From Bifidobacterium subtile (GTDB taxonomy: Bacteria > Actinomycetota > Actinomycetes > Actinomycetales > Bifidobacteriaceae): a stretch of DNA of 64,000 nucleotides. The notes under the pieces were generated by a model that saw only the letters and a program-made list of their open reading frames with translations, was not told the DNA's origin and did no database searches. Positions 50,467 through 58,179 of the stretch are shown one piece after another. Position 1 is the stretch's first letter; every line of letters begins with the position of its first letter. Location of the stretch: positions 248,001-312,000 of the forward strand of contig NZ_JGZR01000003.1 of NCBI RefSeq assembly GCF_000741775.1. Direction: 5' to 3'. A program made the translations under genes and the position numbers.

Positions 50467-50568
50467 TCATGCATGATGGATGACGCACGCGGCCGATTCT
50501 GCGATTCTGTTCACATTGCAGACAGCCGGTGTGCCAACGAAGATGAAACAGAGAATCAGGACGGTGGT

Positions 50569-51249
50569 ATGGGCGAGAACACGCAGAACGGCACGACGAA
50601 CGGCAGGGACTCTGCAAAAGCAGAAAACCCCGAGTCACGCGTGGACGGCATGTATGAGTACGGGTATCGCAAATCGAATTACGGCCCGGACGAGCTGGTG
50701 ACCGACGCGCACGGCAACCCGATCAGCGTGGTCGACGCGATGATGAGCGCGCGCGAGGCCAGCGAGACCGAAACCGTCACGCCGCACCTGTGCTACTACT
50801 CGCCGCGCATCCCGGGCAACACCGGCTCCGCGATACGCCTGTGCGCGGTGACCGGCAGCATCCTGCACTTGGTCGAGCCGCTGGGCTTCAACCTGCACGA
50901 CACCAAGCTGCGCCGCGCCGGGCTTGACTACCACGATATGGCGCATGTAGTGCTGCATCCGGATTTCGATGATCTGGTCACATCGATGCCGAATTCGCGC
51001 ATCATCGCGTTCACCGCCCATGCCACGAAGCTGTACACCGAAGTCGACTACAAGCCTTCGGATATTCTGCTCTTCGGCCCCGAACCCGGCGATATCCCCG
51101 ACCCGATGGACATCATGGCCGGCCCGCACGTCGCCGAACAAGTCCGTCTGCCCATGCGCCCCAGCCTGCGTTCGCTCAACCTGACCAACTGCGCCTCCAT
51201 CGCCCTCTACGAAGCGTGGAGGCAGTTGGGGTTTAAAGGCGGAGCGTAA
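50569..51249 (+). CDS. trmL: tRNA (cytidine/uridine-2'-O-)-methyltransferase, TrmL-like SPOUT family
   Basis: A 226-residue SPOUT (SpoU) methyltransferase predicted to 2'-O-methylate the wobble base of tRNA. Motif 1 is RIPGNTGSAIRLCAVTGSIL and motif 2-3 are DILLFGPEPGDIP and RSLNLTNCASIALYEAWRQL, which form the SAM-binding trefoil knot. The core (about 155 residues) is preceded by some 70 extra residues. The open frame starts at 50473, but the ATG at 50569 has AGGA 7 bases upstream and is preferred. Divergent from mutY; a hairpin lies 2 bases after the stop codon. Confidence 0.88.
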   Translation: MGENTQNGTTNGRDSAKAENPESRVDGMYEYGYRKSNYGPDELVTDAHGNPISVVDAMMSAREASETETVTPHLCYYSPRIPGNTGSAIRLCAVTGSILHLVEPLGFNLHDTKLRRAGLDYHDMAHVVLHPDFDDLVTSMPNSRIIAFTAHATKLYTEVDYKPSDILLFGPEPGDIPDPMDIMAGPHVAEQVRLPMRPSLRSLNLTNCASIALYEAWRQLGFKGGA

Positions 51250-51250
51250 A

Positions 51251-51275
51251 CGGAATAGCCCAGTGGGCTATTCCG
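51251..51275 (+). terminator. Hairpin directly after trmL
   Basis: A perfect 11-bp stem (51251-51261 and 51265-51275) with an AGT loop starts 2 bases after the stop codon. It has no T-run, but it is well placed to end the trmL transcript. It directly abuts the 98-bp repeat. Confidence 0.6.
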
Positions 51276-51372
51276 TAGCGACGCGCTAACGCCCACTAAG
51301 GGCGTTAGCGTACTCGACTGAACCACTATCAAACCGAAACCAAACCACCCAACACAACCACAACCGGAGCGT
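51275..51372 (+). repeat. 98-bp direct repeat, copy 1
   Basis: This block begins with gtagcgacgcgctaacgccc and ends with caaccacaaccggagcgt. It recurs at 51483-51580 with two substitutions. It contains a 10-bp hairpin (cgctaacgcc/ggcgttagcg) followed by an A/C-rich, hairpin-free half. Confidence 0.9.
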
Positions 51373-51403
51373 AAAGCTCGACAGTCCTGCTGAGCCGTAA
51401 AGC

Positions 51404-51476
51404 GGGCAGTCCTGTGGACTGCCCGTAGGCGAGGTGAGAGCCTTTGAAGGGCTCGAAGAACCGGCGCAAGCCGGTT
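51404..51476 (+). other. Hairpin array between the two 98-bp repeats
   Basis: Three stems in a row: GGGCAGTC/GACTGCCC (51404-51411, 51417-51424), GAGCC/GGCTC (51438-51442, 51450-51454), and AACCGGC/GCCGGTT with a GCAA loop (51459-51465, 51470-51476), the last followed by GGTTTTG. This could be a structured RNA or strings of terminators. No gene is supported in 51250-51726. Confidence 0.6.
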
Positions 51477-51482
51477 GGTTTT

Positions 51483-51580
51483 GTAGCGACGCGCTAACGC
51501 CCACTAAGAGCGTTAGCGTACCCGACTGAACCACTATCAAACCGAAACCAAACCACCCAACACAACCACAACCGGAGCGT
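51483..51580 (+). repeat. 98-bp direct repeat, copy 2
   Basis: This differs from copy 1 by one base in the hairpin's right arm (ggg to gag) and one base in tactcg/tacccg. The stem remains 9 bp. The conservation of the A/C-rich half as well as the stem shows duplication of the whole unit. Confidence 0.9.
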
Positions 51581-51726
51581 GCCAAAAACAACACCGGTCC
51601 GAAGGACCGTCTCTATCCCAGCCTTCAGCTTGAATGAACTCGCGCTCTTCCGTATACGGCGTTAGCTCCCTTCGCAGCCTTAGCGACTGTGCGTCGCCTC
51701 GCTGCCTGCTTAACGGAGTGTGAAAC

Positions 51727-53091
51727 TCAGTTCTTAAAGCTGTGAATCGGCGCGGGTATCCGCCCGCCGCGCGTCACGAAGGGCTCGCACGATGAGGTGT
51801 TGACCCGCATGATGGGCGCGTAGCCCATCAGGCCGCCGAAGTTGGCCATATCGCCCACGCCTTTGCCGTACACCGGGATGAGCCGCACGGCGGTCGTCTT
51901 CTGGTTAACCATGCCGATGGCGGCTTCGTCGGCGATTATGCCGGAGATGGTCGAATCCGGCGTGTCGCCCGGAATCGCAATCATGTCGAGGCCGACCGAG
52001 CACACGCAGGTCATCGCTTCAAGCTTCTCCAAGGTGAGGCAGCCGGCTGCTGCGGCGTCGATCATATTCTTGTCTTCGGAGACCGGAATGAACGCGCCCG
52101 AAAGCCCGCCGACATACGACGAGGCCATGATGCCGCCCTTTTTGACCTGATCGTTGAGCATGGCGAGCGCCGCTGTGGTGCCTGGCCCACCGACCTGCGT
52201 CAGGCCGATCTTCTCAAGCACTTCGCCCACGGAATCGCCCACTGCCGGGGTCGGCGCGAGCGACAAATCAATAATGCCGAAGGGCACACCAAGCCGACGC
52301 GAGGCCTCCTGCGCGACCAGTTGGCCGACGCGGGTGATCTTGAACGCGGTGCGCTTGATCGTCTCGCACAGGAATTCGAAGTCCTTGCCCACGGCAGCAT
52401 CCAGGGATCGCGAGACCACGCCCGGGCCCGACACGCCGACGTTGATGACCGCGTCGCCCTCGGTCACGCCGTGGAATCCGCCCGCCATGAAGGGGTTGTC
52501 GTCGGGTGCGTTGCAGAAGGCGACGAATTTCACACAGCCGTAGCTGTCCGTGTCGCGGGTCGCATACGCGATGTCCTTGACGATATGCCCGAGCAGCTCG
52601 ACCGCATCCATATCGATGCCGGTTTTCGTCGAGCCGACGTTCACCGAGGAGCACACGATATCGGTTTCAGACAAGGCCTGCGGCAGCGAGCGGATAAGCA
52701 GCTCATCGGCCTTGGTCATCGATTTGGACACCAGCGCCGTGTACCCGCCGATGAGATCGACGCCGACCTCTTTGGCCGCCCTGTCAAGCGCGTGCGTGAT
52801 GGCGACGAAATCCTCGGACGTCGTGCACGCCCCGCCGCCGACCAGCGAGATCGGCGTGACGGTGATGCGCTTGTTGACGATCGGTATGCCGTAATCGCGT
52901 TCGATGGCCTCGCCGGTGGCTACCAAATCCTTGGCGAGCCGGGTGATCTTGCGGTAGATGTTCTCGCATAGCTGGTTCACATCGTCGCTCGCGCAGTCGA
53001 GCAGCGAAATGCCCATCGTAATCGTGCGCACGTCGAGCTTCTCCTGCTCGATCATCTGGTTGGTCTCGTGGACCTCCATGATATTCAGCAT
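51727..53091 (-). CDS. UPF0210 (DUF711) protein
   Basis: A 454-residue protein of the UPF0210 family, distantly related in structure to glycyl-radical-enzyme barrels; biochemical role unknown. Family blocks are [80 protein letters not shown] and the C-terminal [20 protein letters not shown]. The frame extends upstream to 53214, but the ATG at 53091 has AGGGAG 6 bases before it and fits the family N-terminus. It follows the ACT-domain UPF0237 gene by 22 bases; this pairing is widespread in bacteria and implies a joint function. Confidence 0.93.
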   Translation of the reverse strand: MLNIMEVHETNQMIEQEKLDVRTITMGISLLDCASDDVNQLCENIYRKITRLAKDLVATGEAIERDYGIPIVNKRITVTPISLVGGGACTTSEDFVAITHALDRAAKEVGVDLIGGYTALVSKSMTKADELLIRSLPQALSETDIVCSSVNVGSTKTGIDMDAVELLGHIVKDIAYATRDTDSYGCVKFVAFCNAPDDNPFMAGGFHGVTEGDAVINVGVSGPGVVSRSLDAAVGKDFEFLCETIKRTAFKITRVGQLVAQEASRRLGVPFGIIDLSLAPTPAVGDSVGEVLEKIGLTQVGGPGTTAALAMLNDQVKKGGIMASSYVGGLSGAFIPVSEDKNMIDAAAAGCLTLEKLEAMTCVCSVGLDMIAIPGDTPDSTISGIIADEAAIGMVNQKTTAVRLIPVYGKGVGDMANFGGLMGYAPIMRVNTSSCEPFVTRGGRIPAPIHSFKN

Positions 53092-53113
53092 GGTCTTCTC
53101 CCTTTCAGCCGAC

Positions 53114-53386
53114 TCAGACGCGATGCATCTTGGTGAAGATCTCCTCGCGCTGGCAGCGGATGCGCACGCCGATCTCCTCCCCCAGCGAGTCCAGGTCGGT
53201 GACGATGGTGCCAAATTCCTTGTCGGAATCGGCGTAGTCGACGATCATCATCATGTTGAAAAATCCGTCGATGATGGTCTGCGAGATGTCGAGCACATTG
53301 ACGCGATGCTGCGACAAATATGTGCACACACGTGCGATGATGCCGACGGTGTCCTGCCCGACGACGGTGATGATGGCCTTGTTCAT
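53114..53386 (-). CDS. UPF0237 ACT-domain protein
   Basis: A 90-residue single ACT domain, a small amino-acid-sensing fold: [19 protein letters not shown] at the start, then [20 protein letters not shown]. The ATG at 53386 has GGAGGA upstream; the longer frame to 53509 is discarded. It is the first gene of a two-gene unit with the UPF0210 protein and may regulate or stabilise it. Ligand unknown. Confidence 0.93.
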   Translation of the reverse strand: MNKAIITVVGQDTVGIIARVCTYLSQHRVNVLDISQTIIDGFFNMMMIVDYADSDKEFGTIVTDLDSLGEEIGVRIRCQREEIFTKMHRV

Positions 53387-53872
53387 GCTTCCTCCGGTGC
53401 TTCGCGTTGCCGACGCGGGCAGTATGGGCATTGCGGCTATTGCGGCATCTATCAAGCTCCTGGCGATGGGCACTCGCCGTGCCGAATCGCCATATTGCCT
53501 CAACGCCAAATCCTAGCGCCGTAACGCCGCCGAATGCGCGCAATCCACATGCCCCGCGTCAATCGTTCCTCAGTATAAGGAAGGCACCAGCCAAGCCAGC
53601 GTCAGCCGTCGCGGCATCGTCCGCCGAAGCCGAAAGTAGCGACCCTCGCGTATAGTGTTGCAACAGTCCGGGGCAAGGACAAGAAAGAACCCCGGCGTCG
53701 CTGAAAAATGCTTAAGTATTTCGGGATAGACGATGAGTCGGCTGCATACAGGCCGCAGGAGTGAATCGCGAATTCCATAAGGTACACGGCTCACTTATTT
53801 GCGATTCATCAGGCGCGCCAACCGGCGCAGGCCTTATGCAGACACTTTCTTCACATCCCGAAAGGTACCCAT
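53387..53872. promoter_or_regulatory. Divergent control region and long leader of the DEAD-box gene
   Basis: 486 bases without a gene between divergent transcripts. TATAGT at 53651-53656 is a candidate -10 on the plus strand without a good -35. Downstream lie a CCGGGG/CCCCGG hairpin (53668-53673, 53690-53695) and TGAATCGC/GCGATTCA (53762-53769, 53801-53808), giving a structured leader of over 200 bases, as is common for cold-inducible RNA helicases. Confidence 0.45.
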
Positions 53873-55828
53873 TTGTCTTATTCAGACACAATCGACATGA
53901 CATCCGCAGCAATGCTTACCGCTGATTCCGCTGATAACAGCGTTTCCAACGCTTCCGTCGAGTCCGCCAACACCGCCAACGCTATGGCCGACATCGCAAC
54001 CGATGCCAGCAATGCTGACAACAGCATCGCCGATCAGCATTCTGACGCACCGACCTTCGCCGAACTGGGCGTTCCCTCGACCCTGGTGAAGGGCCTCGCC
54101 CGCGACGGCAAGACCACCGCCTTCCCCATCCAGGCCGAAACGCTCCCCGATTCGCTGCAAGGCCGCGACATCCTGGGCCGCGGAGCCACTGGCTCAGGCA
54201 AGACGCTCGCCTACTCGATTCCGCTGCTCGCCCGTCTCGAAGGCCGCGCCCAGCCCAACCGCCCGCGCGGTCTGGTGCTGGCGCCGACCCGCGAGCTCGC
54301 CAACCAGATCAACGACGTACTGCGCCCGCTGGCCAGCGACTGCAATCTGACCACGACCACCATCTATGGCGGCGTGCGCCAAAGCGTGCAGACCCGCGAC
54401 CTGCGTCGCGGCGTCGACATCGTCGTGGCCTGCCCCGGCCGGCTCAAGGACCTCATCGATCAGGGCCGTCTGACGCTGGACGACGTGGCGATCACCGTGC
54501 TCGACGAGGCCGATGAAATGGCCGACATGGGCTTCCTGCCCGATGTGAGCGAACTGCTCGGCATGACCCCGGCCGACGGTCAGCGGCTGCTGTTCTCCGC
54601 CACGCTCGACCACGGCGTCGACACGCTGGTGCGCCGCTATCTCAATGACCCGAAGGTGCACGAAATCGATTCGGCCACCGCGCAGGTCTCGACCATGACC
54701 CAGCACATCTTCCAGGTGAGCGCCGCCGACAAGCCGCGCATCATCAACGAGCTGGCTTCCGGCATGGGCAAGCGCATCCTGTTCACCAAGACCAAGATCC
54801 AGGCCGAGGAACTTGCTGCAACGCTGATCGAGCGCGGCATCCCGACCGCCGAACTGCACGGCAATCTCTCGCAGTCGCAGCGCGACCGCAATCTCAAGGC
54901 CTTCAGCTCCGACGAAGTGCGCGTGATGGTCGCCACCGATGTGGCCGCCCGCGGCATGGACATCAGCGGCGTGGAGCTGGTCGCCCAGCTCGATCCGCCG
55001 CAGGACCCCAAGTCCTTCCTGCACCGCTCGGGCCGCACCGCCCGCGCCGGTCAGGATGGCGACGTCGTCACGCTCGTGCTGCCCAAGCAGAAGCGCCGCG
55101 CCATGCAGATGCTGCACCGCGCGGGACTCAAGGGCCATGTCGTGCGTGTGGATCAGGATTCCGATGCACTGCTCGATCTCGTTGGTGAAACCGCGCCGCT
55201 GGTCGAAGGCTGGTCGCTGGAAGACTTCACGAGGCGCAATCGCAAGGCATCGCACGATTCACGCGATTCACGCCGAGGCGGCTACGGCCATCGCGGATAC
55301 AGTTCGCGCGACAATCGCGATGGCTCGGATCGTCGGCATTCGGGGCGAGGCAACCGCTTCCGCCGTTCCGACCGTTTCGAGCATGCCGATCGCTCTGATC
55401 GTTCGAATGAATTCGACCGCGCAGAAAGCTTCGAGCGCTCGGAGAATCGCTCGGATTCTTCGGATCGCTCCGGCTATCGCGACGACCGCCGTGGCGGACA
55501 CCGCAACGGCGATTTCAACCGCGGGCCGCGTTCGCATGACTCGCATCGCAACTTCCGCAACGACTCCAAGTTCGACTCGCGCAGGGACTTCCGCGATCAC
55601 GCCGAATCCCGTCATGCTGATGCCGACAACGACGATTGGTCGAAGCCCTTCGACGGCCGCAGCGACAAGCGCCGCAACCACGCCGAATCCTACGACAGAC
55701 GCGAAGGCCAGTCGGGACGCCGCTCCGGCGACTACCGCCGTTCATCCGACGACCGCCGCCACGCTTCATATTCGGATCGTGGCCGCCGCGACTATCACCG
55801 TGACTCTCGGCGTACCAGCGACCGCTAA
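53873..55828 (+). CDS. DEAD-box ATP-dependent RNA helicase
   Basis: A 651-residue helicase probably acting on ribosome assembly or mRNA decay. Motifs in order: Q motif AFPIQAETLPDSL, I GATGSGKTLAYSIP, Ia APTRELANQ, II VLDEADEMADMGF, III FSATLDHG, IV/V RVMVATDVAARGMDISGV, VI HRSGRTARAGQDG. About 55 Ala/Asn/Ser/Asp-rich residues precede the core. The last 190 residues are an RNA-binding tail rich in Arg, Asp, Ser and Gly with a few RGG-like groups. The start is TTG with GAAAGG 7 bases upstream; an ATG eight codons later is an alternative. A perfect 15-bp hairpin follows. Confidence 0.93.
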   Translation: MSYSDTIDMTSAAMLTADSADNSVSNASVESANTANAMADIATDASNADNSIADQHSDAPTFAELGVPSTLVKGLARDGKTTAFPIQAETLPDSLQGRDILGRGATGSGKTLAYSIPLLARLEGRAQPNRPRGLVLAPTRELANQINDVLRPLASDCNLTTTTIYGGVRQSVQTRDLRRGVDIVVACPGRLKDLIDQGRLTLDDVAITVLDEADEMADMGFLPDVSELLGMTPADGQRLLFSATLDHGVDTLVRRYLNDPKVHEIDSATAQVSTMTQHIFQVSAADKPRIINELASGMGKRILFTKTKIQAEELAATLIERGIPTAELHGNLSQSQRDRNLKAFSSDEVRVMVATDVAARGMDISGVELVAQLDPPQDPKSFLHRSGRTARAGQDGDVVTLVLPKQKRRAMQMLHRAGLKGHVVRVDQDSDALLDLVGETAPLVEGWSLEDFTRRNRKASHDSRDSRRGGYGHRGYSSRDNRDGSDRRHSGRGNRFRRSDRFEHADRSDRSNEFDRAESFERSENRSDSSDRSGYRDDRRGGHRNGDFNRGPRSHDSHRNFRNDSKFDSRRDFRDHAESRHADADNDDWSKPFDGRSDKRRNHAESYDRREGQSGRRSGDYRRSSDDRRHASYSDRGRRDYHRDSRRTSDR

Positions 55829-55876
55829 GGCGCAATCGCCGAGATGATGGTTCGCTGAACCGCAAACTCGATACCA

Positions 55877-55917
55877 GATGATGCCCCGCACAGGTTTTGG
55901 CCGTGCGGGGCATCATC
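55877..55917 (+). terminator. Terminator hairpin after the DEAD-box gene
   Basis: Perfect 15-bp inverted repeat (55877-55891 and 55903-55917) with an 11-base loop, about 50 bases after the stop codon. The T-run is weak. Confidence 0.75.
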
Positions 55918-56187
55918 GTATTGGATGAGATACGCCACCTATCTCTGTATCCATAGCCGTCTGTCTCAACTAGATAACCCGTGCCATTGTCAACACCGGA
56001 GCATTCGGCAACAGCACCTGCCAATCCCGGTCTTCCAGCTAATTACGATTGTCCCACTCAACCTTCATTAGGCCCTTTGCCGACCAAAACTGTCTATATA
56101 GGGATTGCTCCAATGCTGTCGTTTTCCAAGAAATGTTGGAATTCCAAGGATCTCAAAAACAGCGCATCGGCTGTCTACTTGATGAAA

Positions 56188-56219
56188 GGCCTAATGAATG
56201 AAAAATCGGCCTAATGAAC
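56188..56219 (+). repeat. GGCCTAATGAA paired repeat, copy 2
   Basis: GGCCTAATGAA at 56188-56198 and again at 56208-56218, exactly 20 bases apart, with an A-rich spacer ending in ATC. Confidence 0.8.
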
Positions 56220-56367
56220 GAGGCTGGCGGCGATTTTAGCGCGTTTGGGTCCAAGACCATTCAACGGGCACCTAGTCAACCATGCCCAAGCCAAACGTAA
56301 ACCATCTGTCTGAACAAGAGAGCGGCAGTTTTATCAAAAGACAGCTTGGAAAATACTCGCAACGCAT

Positions 56368-56398
56368 TCGTTAGGCTGATTTTTCGCTCATTAGGCCT
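56368..56398 (-). repeat. GGCCTAATGAA paired repeat, copy 3 (inverted)
   Basis: The reverse complement of the paired motif: half-sites at 56368-56378 and 56388-56398, again 20 bases apart, with the same A-rich spacer in the opposite orientation. Confidence 0.8.
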
Positions 56399-56601
56399 TT
56401 CGCAAAGTAGACATTGTATTCAGCACTTGGCTCTTCCGCAGAATACCGCCATTCCCACGACAGGGCACCTTGGTGCTAAGGCTCTTTTGGCATTGTGATT
56501 CTCTGCAATTGACCTAATGAATGCGGACGAGTTACCTACTTGACGCCAACTTTGACATTATGTACATACGGACACGTAGCCATGTCTCACTGACGAGTCT
56601 C

Positions 56602-57771
56602 TCACCGATAGAAGCGCTCGTGGCCTTCCATACGAATTAAGGCATGCAGAGCGGCCGGGTCGCCGTCTTCGATATCCTGCTGCGAGCCGTCAGTGACCAG
56701 CGAGGCACTGAAAATTGATTCATATTCATCTATCGAAAGCCTCTGGCGAGCTGCGAGCAGCGCTTCATGACCGGTTCGATTGAGTCGATCGCGGTAGCCG
56801 GTCTGCAGTATGCCAAAGAACAGCTCGGCCACGGAACCCGAACCATAGGAGAACAGCCCAATGCGGTCGCCAGCACACAGACTCTCGTCCCGTTCGAGCA
56901 GGGAGATCAGGCTCAGGTAGAGCGATGCAGTATATAGATTGCCGACCTCCTGGCCGTACATGATCCCCTTTTCGAAGCGTGCAGTCAGCCGCTCGTAATC
57001 GCTCACGGGAATCACGGATTCCAGCGTGCGCAGCCCTTTACGGCCCATCTTCGAGAAAGGAATATGGAAGAGCAGCGCCTGCAGACCGCTCACCTGCGTC
57101 AGCCCGAGCGACTCGGCTTCGCGCCAGTCCTCGGCGAACATCTCAAGATAGACTTGCTCCGAGTACTTGCCTTTCGCGAAGGCTTCGGCGGAGTAGTTCG
57201 GCCGCCAGAAGTCGTCGGTGCTGCGGCTGCGCACCACCGAGCGCTCCTCAAGGGCGAGGATATGCGGATTCTCGGCCACCAGCATCGCCACTGCGCCAGC
57301 ACCCTGCGTCACTTCACCGCCGGCGTTGAGGCCGTATCGGGCGATATCAGCCGCGATTACCAGAGCCTTGGTGCCGGGATGCGCGCGCACGAAATCCGCA
57401 GCAAGCTGCAAGCCGGCCGTGCCACCATAGCAAGCCTCTTTGATTTCGATGGCACGCATCGAAGACGGCAGACCAAGCAAGTCATGCACGAAGAGCGCTG
57501 AGGCTTTGGACTGATCGACGCCGCTTTCGGTCGCGACAATCAGCAAGCCAATCGACGCCTTTTCCTTATCGTCAAGGCCGCCAAACATTCCCTCTGCCGC
57601 ATTGGCACCCATTGCCACGATGTCTTGGCTGAGCGTCGGCACAGCCATCTTGCGCTGGCCGATGCCGATGAGATACTTATTGGGGTCGGCTCCACGAGCA
57701 TGCGCCAAGTCCACCAAATCCAGATAGCGATTCGGCGTGGAAAACTCAATCCTGTCGATGCCGACCTTCAT
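56602..57771 (-). CDS. mvaS: Hydroxymethylglutaryl-CoA synthase
   Basis: A 389-residue thiolase-fold enzyme that condenses acetyl-CoA with acetoacetyl-CoA to HMG-CoA in the mevalonate pathway. The acetyl-accepting cysteine is Cys114 in EIKEACYGGTAGL; the general base glutamate is Glu82 in VATESGVDQSKA; the histidine is in LLFHIPFSKMGRKG. MKVGIDRIEFSTPNRYLDL is the canonical bacterial start, with AAGGAG 7 bases upstream of the ATG at 57771. It lies 408 bases after HMG-CoA reductase on the same strand; the gap could hold its own promoter (TTGACG and an A/T-rich block near 57785-57815), so the grouping may be two transcripts. Confidence 0.96.
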   Translation of the reverse strand: MKVGIDRIEFSTPNRYLDLVDLAHARGADPNKYLIGIGQRKMAVPTLSQDIVAMGANAAEGMFGGLDDKEKASIGLLIVATESGVDQSKASALFVHDLLGLPSSMRAIEIKEACYGGTAGLQLAADFVRAHPGTKALVIAADIARYGLNAGGEVTQGAGAVAMLVAENPHILALEERSVVRSRSTDDFWRPNYSAEAFAKGKYSEQVYLEMFAEDWREAESLGLTQVSGLQALLFHIPFSKMGRKGLRTLESVIPVSDYERLTARFEKGIMYGQEVGNLYTASLYLSLISLLERDESLCAGDRIGLFSYGSGSVAELFFGILQTGYRDRLNRTGHEALLAARQRLSIDEYESIFSASLVTDGSQQDIEDGDPAALHALIRMEGHERFYR

Positions 57772-58179
57772 GTGCTGCTCCTTATATATACTGTCGTATC
57801 CGTATTATCCGTCAACTTCTTCGTCAATGTCCGCATGCCCACATCATTATCGCTCGTATCCCCGGCATTGCCTGTCACCGCCCGACAAATCATCTCCGTC
57901 GCGGAACTGTCCTATCCTGCTATTCTGCCGGACACGCAGGGCGGAACATATGCCTCGACCGCTGATGCTCACTGCCCATGCATGACGAATCAGGAAACCT
58001 CGGAGCAAAACAGCTCGTCAACGCAGCGCACAAGAACCGCGACGTCATCAGGCGGCGAGCACCCATTTGGTTTCGAGCCAATATCAACGTTGTGTCTGGC
58101 TGCACCACGGCAGACGGCGGGCACCGTACGCCACGACGCAAACCTGCAGCGATGCATACCGCATGTTCCACGATGCCTG
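57772..58179. other. 408-base gap between mvaA and mvaS
   Basis: No gene is supported; the open frames here lack ribosome sites and resemble nothing known. The end next to mvaS is A/T-rich (TATATATAAGGAG on the minus strand) and may contain its promoter. Confidence 0.45.

Larger units (their letters stand above)
55829..56601. other. 773-base intergenic region with repeat motifs, no gene
   Basis: Two genes converge on this AT-richer stretch. No open frame with a ribosome site or family match was seen. It holds at least six copies of the CCTAATGAA motif in both orientations (for example 56064-56074, 56188-56219, 56368-56398, 56511-56521). Confidence 0.55.

Noticed and set aside
51286-51594. 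Small protein on the minus strand across the duplicated 98-bp region
   Set aside because: The frame is created by the repeat itself, its two halves are translations of the same unit, and there is no ribosome site or known family.
54194-55255. 353-codon frame antisense to the DEAD-box gene
   Set aside because: Shadow of the helicase motifs on the opposite strand; no start signal.
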